Origin: Bacillus smithii
GTDB lineage: Bacteria > Bacillota > Bacilli > Bacillales > DSM-4216
Direction of reading: 5' to 3'
Length of the DNA: 64,000 nt
NCBI RefSeq assembly: GCF_001050115.1
Contig: NZ_CP012024.1
Location: forward strand, 662,001-726,000
Below, piece by piece: positions 9,785-19,549 of this stretch; the stretch's first letter is position 1, and each line of letters starts with the position of its first letter. Position numbers and translations under genes: made by a program. Under the pieces are notes generated by a model. It worked only from the letters and a program-made list of their open reading frames with translations. It did no database searches and had not been told where the DNA came from.

Positions 9785-12700
9785 CTAATTGATGGCTTCT
9801 ATCATTCGCTGATCGTCAGATATGGTCTTTTTTTCGACAGTACTTTCAAGAAAAGCGGCGTATTCAGCTTCAGACTGCGTCTTTCCTTCCAAAAGGAAAT
9901 GTTGGATTTTTTGTTTCATTTCTTTATATTCTTTAGGAATTATTTTTATAAAGCGGCCGGATGTTTTGCTCCAATTGTCGAGAATTCGTTTGGCCAACGG
10001 GCTGTTTGTGTAGTCAACGTGTTTTTTTATAAGAGATTTCACTAAGTCCTCATCTTCTTTTGACAACGATTCAAACAGAAGAGATGATTCTCGGCATTGA
10101 CGTTTCGTCAATCCAGACATTTTTTCATAGATATATACGACGCCGCCGGACATTCCGGCTGCAAAGTTTTTCCCAACATCGCCGAGTATGACGACATTGC
10201 CGCCGGTCATATATTCACAGCCATGGTCTCCTACACCTTCGACCACTACGTCGACTCCGGAATTTCGAACGGCAAAACGGGCTCCGGCTTTTCCGTTGAT
10301 ATAAGCTTCACCGCCGGTCGCTCCATACAGGCAAACATTTCCTGCGATAGTCTGTTCTTCCGGAACTAGGCTGGAAGATGAATCAGGGCGAACAATCAGT
10401 TTTCCTCCCGATAAGCCTTTTCCAAAGTAATCGTTGGCATCTCCGTCTACCGCTAATGTCAACCCTTTAGGAGCAAAAGCACCGAAACTTTGTCCGGCCG
10501 AACCTTTGAATGTAAATTGGATCGTATCTTCAGGAAGACCTTCAGCTCCGTATTTTTGGGTAATCAAAGATCCCAAAATGGTTCCGGTAGCCCGATTGAT
10601 ATTGCGGATTGGAAAACTTCCTTTTACAGGTTTTTTCCATTCGATTGCAGGTTGAGCAGCGGGAACCAACTTTTGAAGATCAAGCGTTTTTTCAAGTTGA
10701 TGATTTTGGTTCTGCGTTTTGTGCTGGGATTGATGCTTTGCTTCTTCCGGTACATACAGAAGCGGTGACAAATCTAGATATTTGGCTTTCCAATGACGTT
10801 TGGCCCGTTCATGAACTTTTAAGAATTGTTTTTGTCCAATCATTTCGTCCATCGTCCGGAATCCCAATTGTGCCATAATTTCGCGGATTTCCTGGGCGAC
10901 AAAGTGCATGTAATTCACGATATGATCAGGCGAACCGGCAAATCGCTTCCGAAGTTCTGGATTTTGGGTTGCGACTCCTACAGGGCAAGTATCCATATGG
11001 CAAACCCGCATCATAATGCACCCAAGCACGACAAGAGGTGCAGTGGCAAATCCGTATTCTTCAGCGCCTAAAAGAGCAGCGATGACGACATCTCGGCCTG
11101 TCATCATTTTGCCGTCTGTTTCAAGGGTTACGCGATCACGGAGACCGTTCATCAGCAAGGTTTGATGTGTTTCGGCAAGGCCGATTTCCCAAGGAATTCC
11201 GGCATTTTTAATGCTTGATTTCGGCGATGCGCCTGTGCCGCCTTCATATCCGCTAATCAAAATGACATCGGCAAGCCCCTTGGCCACGCCGGTTGCGATT
11301 GTTCCTACACCGCTCTTGGAAACTAATTTCACGTTGATGCGAGCTTTCGGATTTGCATTTTTTAAATCGTAAATCAATTGGGCTAAATCTTCGATAGAAT
11401 AAATATCATGGTGAGGAGGAGGAGAAATAAGTCCGACTCCGGGTGTGGCACCACGAACGTCCCCAATCCAAGGGTATACTTTTTTTCCCGGCAAATGACC
11501 TCCTTCACCCGGTTTAGCGCCTTGTGCCATTTTGATTTGAATTTCTTCGGCGTTCACTAAATAATGACTCGTTACGCCAAATCGTCCAGATGCCACTTGT
11601 TTGATGGCACTCCGGCGCAAATCTCCGTTTTCATCCGGCGTGTAACGAGAAGGGTCTTCGCCGCCCTCGCCGCTGTTGCTTTTACCTCCAATGCGGTTCA
11701 TCGCAATCGCCAGCGTTTCGTGAGCTTCTTTACTGATGGAACCGTACGACATGGCACCGCTTTTAAAGCGTTTGAGAATGGATTCGACAGGTTCCACTTC
11801 GTCTAAAGGAACTGCGGGTCTTTTGCCAAAGTTGAAATCAAGAAGACCCCTAAGGAAAAATGTTTGTTCTTCTGAAATCATTTTTGAGTATTTTTTATAT
11901 AGTTCATAGCTATTTTGCCGTGCTGCTTGTTGTAAAGTATGAATGGTTTTCGGATTAAAAGCATGAGCTTCTCCCGTTCTTCTCCATTGAAATTCTCCGC
12001 CGGAATCAAGGGAAGTATCCTGGAATTCACTTTTATGAAATGCTTGGCGGTGGCGGAGCAGGGTTTCTTCGGCAATCACATGAAGCGTAATCCCGCTTAA
12101 TGGGGAAGCGGTACCGGTAAAATAGCGGTCCACTACTTCTTTTCCGATGCCAACCGTTTCAAAAATCTGGGCGCCTCTATAGCTTTGAATAGTGGAGATA
12201 CCCATTTTCGACATGATTTTGACAACCCCGTCGATGCTCGCTTGCAAATAGTTGCTGATGGCTTGTTCAGCGTTTATTTCTTTAATAATGCCTTTTTCCA
12301 CCATGTCTTCAATAGACGAAATGGCAAGGTATGGATGAACTGCATCTGCTCCGTATCCGATTAAACAAGCAAAGTGATGAGTGTCTCTGGCTTCAGCCGT
12401 TTCCACAATAAGGCTTACTTTCGTTCTAAGCCCTTTTCGCACTAAGTGATGATGAAGACCGCTGACTGCGAGCAAAGCAGGGATGGCAGCGAAATCTTCG
12501 TTCACTCCATGATCGGATAAAATTAACAACGAATACCCTTCCTCAATTGCCTCTTCCGCTTCTTGGAACAGCCTGTCTAAAGCCGGTTCAAGGGCTTGAG
12601 GGGAAGAAGCGTCAAATAAAATAGACAGAGTTTTCGCACGAAATTCTTTAAACCGATTGCCGATTAAAGCAGCTAAATCTTTCTCAGAAAGAATAGGTGA

Positions 12701-14401
12701 TTCAAGCCGAATTCTCCGGCAGCTCTGTTCGGAAGGCTCGAGAAGATTTCCTTCTCTGCCAAGGAGCGTCATAGTTGAAGTCACAATATCTTCCCGAATG
12801 GCATCAATCGGAGGGTTCGTCACTTGTGCAAACAGTTGTTTAAAATAATTGTAGAGAAGCTGAGGACGTTCCGACAAAACGGCGAGCGGGGCATCATATC
12901 CCATGGATCCGATCGGGTCCTTTTTTTCCGTCGCCATTGATTTAAGATTTTTCGTCAGTTCCTCATACGTGTAGCCAAAGGCTTTTTGCCATTTTACAAT
13001 TTTTTCGGATTCTAAACGCGTTTCCACCGGTTCGAAATCATTTAGATCGGATAGGTGGACAAGATTTTCGTCGAGCCATTTGCGGTAAGGTTTTTCAGAA
13101 GCAATTTTTGCTTTGATCTCTTCGTCGGAAATGATGCGGCCTTCTTCAAGATCAATCAAAAGCATTTTCCCCGCGTCTAAGCTTTGTTTGGAAATGATTT
13201 TTTCCTCTTCGACAGGTACGACTCCTGTTTCAGAAGAATAGATGATTAAATCGTCTTCCGTTATATAATAGCGGGCAGGACGCAGTCCATTGCGGTCCAA
13301 AATGGTTCCGATTTTTCGACCGTCCGTAAAGGAGATCGAAGTAGGCCCATCCCAAGGCTCCATTAGGCAACTGTGGTATTCATAGAAAGCAAGCTTTGGA
13401 TCTTCCATTTGCCTATCATGATCCCATGGTTCCGGAATCAGCATCATCGCAGCGTGAGGAAGCGAACGGCCCGATAATGTCAAGAATTCAAGTGTATTGT
13501 CCAACATGGCGGAATCGCTTCCGCTTTCGTCGATAATAGGCAAAATCTTTTCGTAGTTGTCCCCGAACACTTTAGAGTAACTTGCCTTTTCGCGGGCACG
13601 CATCCAGTTCACATTTCCTCTCAGGGTATTGATTTCTCCATTATGAATTAAATAACGGTATGGATGAGCACGCTCCCAGCTGGGGAATGTGTTGGTGCTG
13701 AATCGAGAATGAACAAGGGAGAAAGCAGAAGTATAGGCTTCGTCGGAAAGATCCAGATAGTATTGATCGATCTGCTCCGGAAGAAGCATTCCTTTATATA
13801 TGATCGTTCTTGTCGACAGGCTCGGAACATAAAAGCTGCCGTTAATTGCCGGATCCTCTGCGATCGCTCGTTCAATACGTTTTCGAATGATGTATAATTT
13901 TAATTCAAAATCTCGTTCCGATTGGATCTCTTCGTTTTGCCCGATAAACAATTGCATGATGAAAGGCTCCGTTTTTAAAGCGCCTTCACCAATGACGGAA
14001 GAATCGGTTGGAACTTCACGCCATCCGAGCAGCGACTGTCCTTCTTCGCCAACAATCCGTTCAATGTGCGATTTAGCGCGTTCCCGTTCGGATTGGTTTT
14101 GTGGCATAAATAACATTCCTACTGCATACTTATGCATTTCTGGTAAATGAATATTAAGCTTTTCGCATTCTTTTCTAAAGAATGAATCCGAGATTTGAAG
14201 CATAATTCCCGCTCCATCTCCCGTTTTTTCATTCACGTGGCCACCGCGGTGTTCCAATTGGCACAGCATGTATATACCCTGCTTTACAATGGAATGAGCA
14301 GGTTTTCCTTTTATATTTGCTATAAATCCGATTCCGCAAGCGTCATGTTCGTTTTGCGGATTGTACAGACCTTGTTCTTTTGGATAGCCATAGTGTTTCA
14401 T
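9785..14401 (-). CDS. gltA: Glutamate synthase (NADPH) large subunit
   Basis: 1538 residues from the ATG at 14401, which has GGGGGTG 6 bases before it; a start 15 bases upstream is possible but has no ribosome site. A short propeptide precedes the catalytic Cys22 of the class II glutaminase (HDACGIG). The central and FMN-binding domains follow (SNSGEGGED, GAKPGEGG, ISGYEGGTGASP), then the 3Fe-4S cysteines in CIMMRVCHMDTCPVG and the C-terminal GXGXG beta-helix (GHDGCEY-type repeats near ATGGEAYINGKAG). It forms the GOGAT enzyme with gltB, and the divergent gltC supports activation by GltC. Confidence 0.96.
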   Translation of the reverse strand: MKHYGYPKEQGLYNPQNEHDACGIGFIANIKGKPAHSIVKQGIYMLCQLEHRGGHVNEKTGDGAGIMLQISDSFFRKECEKLNIHLPEMHKYAVGMLFMPQNQSERERAKSHIERIVGEEGQSLLGWREVPTDSSVIGEGALKTEPFIMQLFIGQNEEIQSERDFELKLYIIRKRIERAIAEDPAINGSFYVPSLSTRTIIYKGMLLPEQIDQYYLDLSDEAYTSAFSLVHSRFSTNTFPSWERAHPYRYLIHNGEINTLRGNVNWMRAREKASYSKVFGDNYEKILPIIDESGSDSAMLDNTLEFLTLSGRSLPHAAMMLIPEPWDHDRQMEDPKLAFYEYHSCLMEPWDGPTSISFTDGRKIGTILDRNGLRPARYYITEDDLIIYSSETGVVPVEEEKIISKQSLDAGKMLLIDLEEGRIISDEEIKAKIASEKPYRKWLDENLVHLSDLNDFEPVETRLESEKIVKWQKAFGYTYEELTKNLKSMATEKKDPIGSMGYDAPLAVLSERPQLLYNYFKQLFAQVTNPPIDAIREDIVTSTMTLLGREGNLLEPSEQSCRRIRLESPILSEKDLAALIGNRFKEFRAKTLSILFDASSPQALEPALDRLFQEAEEAIEEGYSLLILSDHGVNEDFAAIPALLAVSGLHHHLVRKGLRTKVSLIVETAEARDTHHFACLIGYGADAVHPYLAISSIEDMVEKGIIKEINAEQAISNYLQASIDGVVKIMSKMGISTIQSYRGAQIFETVGIGKEVVDRYFTGTASPLSGITLHVIAEETLLRHRQAFHKSEFQDTSLDSGGEFQWRRTGEAHAFNPKTIHTLQQAARQNSYELYKKYSKMISEEQTFFLRGLLDFNFGKRPAVPLDEVEPVESILKRFKSGAMSYGSISKEAHETLAIAMNRIGGKSNSGEGGEDPSRYTPDENGDLRRSAIKQVASGRFGVTSHYLVNAEEIQIKMAQGAKPGEGGHLPGKKVYPWIGDVRGATPGVGLISPPPHHDIYSIEDLAQLIYDLKNANPKARINVKLVSKSGVGTIATGVAKGLADVILISGYEGGTGASPKSSIKNAGIPWEIGLAETHQTLLMNGLRDRVTLETDGKMMTGRDVVIAALLGAEEYGFATAPLVVLGCIMMRVCHMDTCPVGVATQNPELRKRFAGSPDHIVNYMHFVAQEIREIMAQLGFRTMDEMIGQKQFLKVHERAKRHWKAKYLDLSPLLYVPEEAKHQSQHKTQNQNHQLEKTLDLQKLVPAAQPAIEWKKPVKGSFPIRNINRATGTILGSLITQKYGAEGLPEDTIQFTFKGSAGQSFGAFAPKGLTLAVDGDANDYFGKGLSGGKLIVRPDSSSSLVPEEQTIAGNVCLYGATGGEAYINGKAGARFAVRNSGVDVVVEGVGDHGCEYMTGGNVVILGDVGKNFAAGMSGGVVYIYEKMSGLTKRQCRESSLLFESLSKEDEDLVKSLIKKHVDYTNSPLAKRILDNWSKTSGRFIKIIPKEYKEMKQKIQHFLLEGKTQSEAEYAAFLESTVEKKTISDDQRMIEAIN

Positions 14402-14736
14402 CGGCTGCACCCCCATTTTGTGAAAAGATTTACTGAGCAGGTCTTAAAAAATTTCCATCGGTGGGCTTTTGCGGATGATTTTTTTAAAAAGTTTGATTTT
14501 TCGTCACCCGCGGATTTTGAGCTTTGAAGGTGGAAATTTTGCGGACGGTTAAAAGCAGGTAAATTTGAATTGTTTCTATTTTTCAGATAACAGTACTTAT
14601 ATTGTATATTTCTTTATTAATGCTAACAATATATAATTAAGAATAAAACAATCTAATTTTGATATTAATATAGTTTTTGCTTGATAGACGGTAATTTTAC
14701 GACAGATCATGAAAAAAAGAAAAGGGGAGAAGAAGA
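14402..14736. other. Divergent gltA-gltC control region
   Basis: 335 bases between divergent starts. The gltA promoter is at 14601-14629. The rest is very AT-rich between 14560 and 14700, where GltC and TnrA sites would be expected, but I could not identify a specific operator by eye. Confidence 0.6.
14601..14629 (-). promoter_or_regulatory. Promoter of gltAB
   Basis: Minus strand TTGTTA, 17 bases, TACAAT, about 200 bases upstream of the gltA start, leaving a long leader. The weak -35 box fits an activator-dependent promoter. Confidence 0.55.
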
Positions 14737-15639
14737 TTGGAACTGCGCCAAATTAAATATTTTATAGAAGTGGCCAAGCAAGAACATGTGACTGAGGCAG
14801 CCAATCAGCTTCATGTTGCTCAGTCGGCGGTGAGCAGACAGATCGCTCGGCTGGAAGATGAGCTCGGAGTCGTTTTGTTTGCCAGAGATGGTCGAAATGT
14901 CAAGTTAACTCATATAGGCAAAATTTTTTTAGAACATATTGAAAATGCAATGGAGGAGATCGACAAATCGGTTAAAGCAGTCAAAGACTACTTAAATCCA
15001 AAACAGGGAATGATCCGAATTGGTTTTCCTAATTCATTGGCCGCTAAAACGCTGCCGAGAGTAATATCCGCATTTAGAAAACAATATCCGGAGATTGGAT
15101 TTAAATTTTGGCAAGGATCCAATAAGGAATTGCGAGGACTGGTGGAAAACGGGGAAATTGATTTGGCGTTTGTTTCACCGGTTCCGACGGATTCCAAAAT
15201 AAACACCCATATTTTCTTTTCTGAAAGGATGAGAGCTCTACTTCCGTTTCATCACCCTTTGGCCCAAAAAAAAGAAATTCGGCTTTATGAATTGAGAAAA
15301 GAGCCATTCGTACTTTTTCAAACAGGTTACGATATGAGAAAAATGGTGATGGATGCTTGTCGGCAAGTGGGATTTGAGCCTGATGTCGCATTCGAAAGCG
15401 AAGATATCTATACGATAAAAGGCTTAGTGGAAGCGGGACTTGGGATTAGTCTTCTTCCGGAATCAACGCTTGATGAGCAATCCAGCCCTGAAACCGTGAG
15501 CATCACGGTGAGCGATCCGATCATAACCAGGACGGTCGGGGTTATTTACCCGAAAAGCCGAGATCTTCCGCCGACGGAAAAACTCTTTTTTGATTTTCTC
15601 AAACAATATTATGAACGGTTGAATCAATTTAGTTTTTAG
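14737..15639 (+). CDS. gltC: LysR-family activator of glutamate synthase
   Basis: 300 residues. The N-terminal winged helix-turn-helix (MELRQIKYFIEVAKQEHVTEAANQLHVAQSAVSRQI region) is followed by a type 2 periplasmic-binding-like effector domain ending in LPPTEKLFFDFLKQY. It is divergent from gltAB, as in B. subtilis, where GltC activates gltAB in response to 2-oxoglutarate. The start is TTG at 14737, 8 to 10 bases after GGGGAG, and the family begins with MELRQ at this point. Confidence 0.92.
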   Translation: MELRQIKYFIEVAKQEHVTEAANQLHVAQSAVSRQIARLEDELGVVLFARDGRNVKLTHIGKIFLEHIENAMEEIDKSVKAVKDYLNPKQGMIRIGFPNSLAAKTLPRVISAFRKQYPEIGFKFWQGSNKELRGLVENGEIDLAFVSPVPTDSKINTHIFFSERMRALLPFHHPLAQKKEIRLYELRKEPFVLFQTGYDMRKMVMDACRQVGFEPDVAFESEDIYTIKGLVEAGLGISLLPESTLDEQSSPETVSITVSDPIITRTVGVIYPKSRDLPPTEKLFFDFLKQYYERLNQFSF

Positions 15640-15658
15640 GATGAAGGGGGAAAAAGAG

Positions 15659-15761
15659 AAAGGCTCTGTTCTTGGTTCCTTTTAATCAAGCGCCTTTCTG
15701 AAAGGCTGATCGCCGATTTGTTTAGGAAGGACGAAAATTTTGGATTCGAACAGAGCCTTTT
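15659..15761 (+). terminator. Large-loop inverted repeat after gltC, probable terminator
   Basis: Arms AAAGGCTCTGTTC (15659-15671) and GAACAGAGCCTTT (15748-15760) are perfect over 13 bases around a 76-base loop that contains smaller hairpins. It sits between the converging gltC and ampS. Confidence 0.5.
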
Positions 15762-15827
15762 AAATCCTATTAAAGTGGAGCAAGTTCATTCCACTTAGAT
15801 TCAGATTGAATGGAATCAAAGTTATTT

Positions 15828-17087
15828 TTAATAATGGAACGTTCCAATAAAGGAATTTTTTTTAAATGCCCAATTTCCATTGCGGAAAATCGGTTCGGTT
15901 TTTCCGTCTTTGGTGATGCCGTCAATATCCATGGATTCTGATCCGATCATAAAGTCCACGTGGGTGATGCTTGTATTCAGTCCGTTTTCTTCCAATTCCT
16001 CTTTCGACATTTGCTTTCCGCCTTCGATGCAAAAAGCATAAGCGCTTCCGATCGCGAGGTGATTGGAGGCATTTTCGTCAAATAATGTATTGTAAAAAAG
16101 AATTCCCGATTCAGAGATAGGTGAGTGGTGGGGTACAAGCGCTACTTCTCCTAAAAAATGAGATCCTTCATCTGTTTCTACCAGTTTCTTTAGTATTTCT
16201 TCTCCTTCTTTCGCTTTCACATCGACAATTCTTCCGTTTTTGAATGTAATGGTAAAGCCATCGATAATATTTCCTCCATAGCTCAACGGCTTGGTATTAG
16301 ATACATATCCATTGACTCCCGTTTTTTTGGGCGCGGTAAATACTTCTTCCGTCGGCATATTGGCCATAAATGCCACACCGTTTTCATTGATGCTTCCAGC
16401 TCCCACCCAAATATGGTTTTCAGGGAGCTCAATGGTCAAATCGGTGCCGGGTGCTTTGTAATGAAGCTTATGAAACCTTTTTTGATTTAAATATTCAACT
16501 TTTTCATGAAGAATCTTATCATGTTTTTGCCAAGCCGCAATGGGATCCGCTTGTCCAATTCTTACTGCATCAAAAATGGCTTCCCATAATTTTTCCACAG
16601 GTTTTTCTTCGTTTGGAAAAACTTTTTTGGCCCATGCTTGTGAAGCGGCAGCGATGATCGTCCAACTGACTTTGTCCGATTGAATGTATTGGCGGAACTT
16701 AGTCAACGCTTGTCCAGCTGCCTTTTGATAGCGGCTGATTCGTTCCGGATTCACGCCTTTTAAAAGGTCGGGACTGGAAGAAAGTACGGAAATAAACGCC
16801 GCTCCTTGTTCAGCCAGTTCTTCTTTTTCTTTTGCCCGCCAAATCGGATAATCGTCGAACGCTTCATCTGGCGCCAGCTCATATTTCATTCGGGAGATGG
16901 CGTCATCGTGCCAATCGACATAGACATGTTTGGCGCCGGCTTCATAAGCTTTTTTGGTAATAAGCCGTACGAAGTCAGCCGCTTCTAGACCAGCATTAAT
17001 GACAAGGGTTTGTCCTTTTTGAATATTGACGCCAACCTTTACGGCCAATTCTGCATATTTTTCTAATTTTGTTTGAAATAGTTCCAT
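15828..17087 (-). CDS. ampS: Aminopeptidase, M29 family (AmpS/T)
   Basis: 419 residues, close to AmpS and Aminopeptidase T (about 410). The metal-ligand regions are present: MPTEEVFTAP (Glu), EGSHFLGEVALV (Glu), then the stretch around HHSPISESGILFYNTLFDENASNHLAIG (His, Tyr) and THVDFMIGS (His, Asp). It removes N-terminal amino acids in the cytosol using a two-metal site. Single gene with a short leader. Confidence 0.9.
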   Translation of the reverse strand: MELFQTKLEKYAELAVKVGVNIQKGQTLVINAGLEAADFVRLITKKAYEAGAKHVYVDWHDDAISRMKYELAPDEAFDDYPIWRAKEKEELAEQGAAFISVLSSSPDLLKGVNPERISRYQKAAGQALTKFRQYIQSDKVSWTIIAAASQAWAKKVFPNEEKPVEKLWEAIFDAVRIGQADPIAAWQKHDKILHEKVEYLNQKRFHKLHYKAPGTDLTIELPENHIWVGAGSINENGVAFMANMPTEEVFTAPKKTGVNGYVSNTKPLSYGGNIIDGFTITFKNGRIVDVKAKEGEEILKKLVETDEGSHFLGEVALVPHHSPISESGILFYNTLFDENASNHLAIGSAYAFCIEGGKQMSKEELEENGLNTSITHVDFMIGSESMDIDGITKDGKTEPIFRNGNWAFKKNSFIGTFHY

Positions 17088-17218
17088 CTAATCCCCTTCT
17101 TTGCTAAAGTGTCCTCTTTATTGTATCAAGACTTTCAGTTGAATCAAAGCAACCCTCGTTTCTCGCTTTCGGTTGAGAAGAAACTGTGCCATAATGCCAA
17201 TGGAAAGGGGGAATATTT

Positions 17219-17578
17219 TTGTTTCAATTGAAACGTGTTTACGAAGCGGCTTCAAAACAAGATGGGAAAAGAATATTGATTGACCGGCTGTGGCCGCGGG
17301 GGTTATCAAAGGAGAAAGCACAAATCGATGAATGGATGAAGGAAGTAGCACCAAGCCATGAATTGCGGAAATGGTTTCATCAACATCGAAGCAAATTTTT
17401 GGATTTTAAAGAAATGTATTGGAATGAACTTCAAAGCGAAGATCGGCAAAACTCGATTTTAAAACTCGTGAAAATGGGTGAAAATAATACTGTCACATTA
17501 TTATACGCTGCAAAAGAACCGGTTCGCAATCATGCAGTTGTACTGAAAGAGTTTTTGGAAAAACAGAGCGAAACGTAA
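17219..17578 (+). CDS. DUF488 family protein (YeaO-like)
   Basis: 119 residues. It has the DUF488 hallmarks RVYEAASKQDGKRILIDRLWPRG at the start, EVAPSHELRKWF in the middle and NTVTLLYAAKEPVRNHAVVL at the end. The biochemical role of the family is unknown. The start is TTG at 17219, about 8 bases after AAAGGGGG. The last codons (KQSET, stop) lie inside a perfect palindrome shared with nsrR, so the two converging genes end on adjacent bases. Confidence 0.85.
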   Translation: MFQLKRVYEAASKQDGKRILIDRLWPRGLSKEKAQIDEWMKEVAPSHELRKWFHQHRSKFLDFKEMYWNELQSEDRQNSILKLVKMGENNTVTLLYAAKEPVRNHAVVLKEFLEKQSET

Positions 17579-17596
17579 TTACGTTTCGCTCTGTTT
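17561..17596. terminator. 36-bp perfect palindrome forming the coding ends of two genes
   Basis: The half-site AAACAGAGCGAAACGTAA is followed by its exact reverse complement, centred between 17578 and 17579. Each strand encodes KQSET plus the TAA stop, of the DUF488 gene on plus and of nsrR on minus. As RNA it makes a hairpin of at least 15 pairs. The minus strand continues with five T, the plus strand with three, so it probably terminates both genes. Confidence 0.85.
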
Positions 17597-18025
17597 CATA
17601 AAGTGTATTCGATAGCTTTTAGGGTCAGCGACCAAATCGGCCAGTGTATACTGATCTAAAACGTGAAGATAGGCGGCCAGGGCTTCGTGCAATATGTGCC
17701 GCAAAGTACAGACAGGGGATATCACACAAACATTATGGTCGGAATCAAAACATTCAACAATACGAAAATCTTCTTCTGTTTGTCTCACAACGGCTCCGAT
17801 ATTAATATCCTTTGGTTCCTTTGCAAGCCGTATTCCGCCATTTCGTCCGCGGATCGTTTTGATAATCCCCATTTTCCCAAGTCCGTAAATGATTTTCATT
17901 AAATGATTTTTGGAAATTCCATATACTTCGGAAATTTCTCGAATGCTGGACAGTTCATCATTGCCTTTGGCTGCTAAAAATATCAGAACTCTTAATGCGT
18001 AATCTGTATAAGAAGTAAGTCTCAA
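17579..18025 (-). CDS. nsrR: NO-sensing Rrf2-family repressor NsrR
   Basis: 148 residues. The N-terminal winged helix (RLTSYTDYALRVLIFLA) is followed by the 4Fe-4S cysteines C92, C100 and C106 (ECFDSDHNVCVISPVC). I choose the TTG at 18025: it lies 6 bases after AGGTG, and it places Asp8 and the three cysteines at exactly the B. subtilis NsrR positions. An in-frame ATG (18031) and GTG (18034) are alternatives. The family represses hmp and nitrite or nitrate genes until NO destroys the cluster. hmp is divergent and next door. Confidence 0.92.
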   Translation of the reverse strand: MRLTSYTDYALRVLIFLAAKGNDELSSIREISEVYGISKNHLMKIIYGLGKMGIIKTIRGRNGGIRLAKEPKDINIGAVVRQTEEDFRIVECFDSDHNVCVISPVCTLRHILHEALAAYLHVLDQYTLADLVADPKSYRIHFMKQSET

Positions 18026-18089
18026 TGACATCACCTAAACATTTTCATTTCTAAATTCCCTATTTCAAGGCAACTCTTAGTATCACTAT

Positions 18090-18095
18090 ATTATA
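18090..18095 (-). promoter_or_regulatory. -10 box of nsrR
   Basis: Minus strand TATAAT after GGGG, 65 bases upstream of the nsrR start. The -35 region (TAGTGT at 17 bases) is poor. Confidence 0.45.
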
Positions 18096-18136
18096 CCCCA
18101 TTTGAATAAAAAACACTAAATGTGAACGTTCTATTA

Positions 18137-18206
18137 AAGATGTATTTTTGATATTGCTTTCAGCACTAATTTCCTCTATTTTAAAGATGCAAATAAAATA
18201 CTTCTT
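18137..18206 (+). promoter_or_regulatory. hmp promoter with two NsrR-like sites
   Basis: A possible promoter TTGCTT (18154-18159), 17 bases, TATTTT (18177-18182). AAGATGTATTT begins at 18137 and is followed by an imperfect inverse half, overlapping the -35. AAGATGCAAAT begins at 18184 and is followed by AAATACTTCTT to 18206, just past the -10. Both resemble the AAGATGYATTT half-site known for NsrR. Assignment is by eye. Confidence 0.45.
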
Positions 18207-18223
18207 TTCAGGAGATGAAAAAT

Positions 18224-19435
18224 ATGTTATCTCAAGAAACAATTGACATTGTGAAATCCACTGTCCCGATTTTGGAAAAAAGAGGAACAGAGATTACTTC
18301 TCATTTTTACAAAAGAATGTTTTCCAACCATCCGGAGCTGCTCAATATTTTCAATCATGCGAATCAACAGAAAGGCCGGCAGCAAACCGCGCTGGCGAAT
18401 GCGGTACTTGCCGCTGCCAAGCATATTGACGAATTGGAAGCGATACTTCCGGCCGTGAAGCTGATTGCTCATAAACACCGCAGCTTGGGGATCAAACCGG
18501 AGCAATATCCGATTGTAGGCGAAAACTTGTTGGCAGCGATAAAGGAAGTGCTGGGGGACGCTGCAACCGATGAAATTTTGTCTGCCTGGGAAGAGGCATA
18601 TCAAGAAATTGCGAATGTCTTTATAAAAGTAGAGAAGGAACTTTATGAAGAAGCAGAAAATCAAAAAGGCGGTTTTAGAGATTTCAAAGAATTTGAAATT
18701 ATAAAAAAGGTGCCTGAAAGTTCCCTGATCACTTCTTTTTATTTAAAACCGAAAGACGGCGTTCCGGTTCCTTCCTATTTACCGGGGCAATATATTACCG
18801 TTCGATTGAGAATTCCGGGAGAAAAGTATTTGTTTAATCGCCAATACAGTTTATCTTGCGGTCCTTTTCATGATTATTTCCGCATTTCCGTGAAAAAGGA
18901 AGCTGATCATGAACCGTATGGAAAAGTATCAGTTTATTTGCATGAACAGGCCAAAGAAGGCGATGTGATCGAAGTGAGTGCTCCCGCAGGAGAATTTGTA
19001 TTAAATAAGGAAGAAACGAATCCGGTTGCCATGATAAGCGGCGGCGTTGGCATTACTCCGATGATGAGCATGCTGGAAACGTTGGCGAGAGAAAACAGCA
19101 AACGAGAAGTAACGTTTATTCATGCTGCACGCAATGAAAAAGCACGTGCTTTTTCAGATGAAGTCGATCGCTATATCAGCCAACTTAAGAACGGCAAATC
19201 TTATATTGCCTATTCGTCGAAAGAAAATGAAAGCACGATATGCGATCACCTTGGACATATCGACAAAGAGTTTTTGCAAAGAGTGCTTCCGAAAAACAGT
19301 ATCTGTTACGTATGCGGTCCGGTTCCATTTATGCAGTCCGTTATTCAGCATTTAGCGGATATCGGGATTTCTGCGGAAAACGTCCGTTATGAATTTTTCG
19401 GTCCGGCTCTTCAACTGGAAGTAAAATCCATGTAA
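18224..19435 (+). CDS. hmp: Flavohemoglobin, nitric oxide dioxygenase
   Basis: 403 residues. A globin domain (1-140; proximal His in KLIAHKHRSLGI, distal Tyr/Gln region) is joined to a ferredoxin-NADP reductase-like FAD/NAD module (RQYSLS FAD motif; MISGGVGITPMMSML; CGPVPFM). It converts NO and O2 to nitrate with NAD(P)H. The ATG at 18224 lies 9 bases after AGGAG and fits the family start MLSQ; the ATG at 18215 touches the ribosome site. The divergent nsrR supports NO-induced expression. Confidence 0.95.
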   Translation: MLSQETIDIVKSTVPILEKRGTEITSHFYKRMFSNHPELLNIFNHANQQKGRQQTALANAVLAAAKHIDELEAILPAVKLIAHKHRSLGIKPEQYPIVGENLLAAIKEVLGDAATDEILSAWEEAYQEIANVFIKVEKELYEEAENQKGGFRDFKEFEIIKKVPESSLITSFYLKPKDGVPVPSYLPGQYITVRLRIPGEKYLFNRQYSLSCGPFHDYFRISVKKEADHEPYGKVSVYLHEQAKEGDVIEVSAPAGEFVLNKEETNPVAMISGGVGITPMMSMLETLARENSKREVTFIHAARNEKARAFSDEVDRYISQLKNGKSYIAYSSKENESTICDHLGHIDKEFLQRVLPKNSICYVCGPVPFMQSVIQHLADIGISAENVRYEFFGPALQLEVKSM

Positions 19436-19486
19436 CGTCTTCCCTGAACAGGCTTTGAGAAAAAGCCATTAAACGGAGTATACGCA

Positions 19487-19522
19487 GAAAAAAAGCGGAG
19501 TTTTTGCGTGGACTCCGCTTCT
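19487..19522 (-). terminator. Terminator of the YitT-family gene
   Basis: Minus strand AAGCGGAGT / ACTCCGCTT stem with a 10-base loop, followed by seven T. Confidence 0.8.
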
Positions 19523-19549
19523 TGCCTTGATTGGGCATCCCGCTAGATG

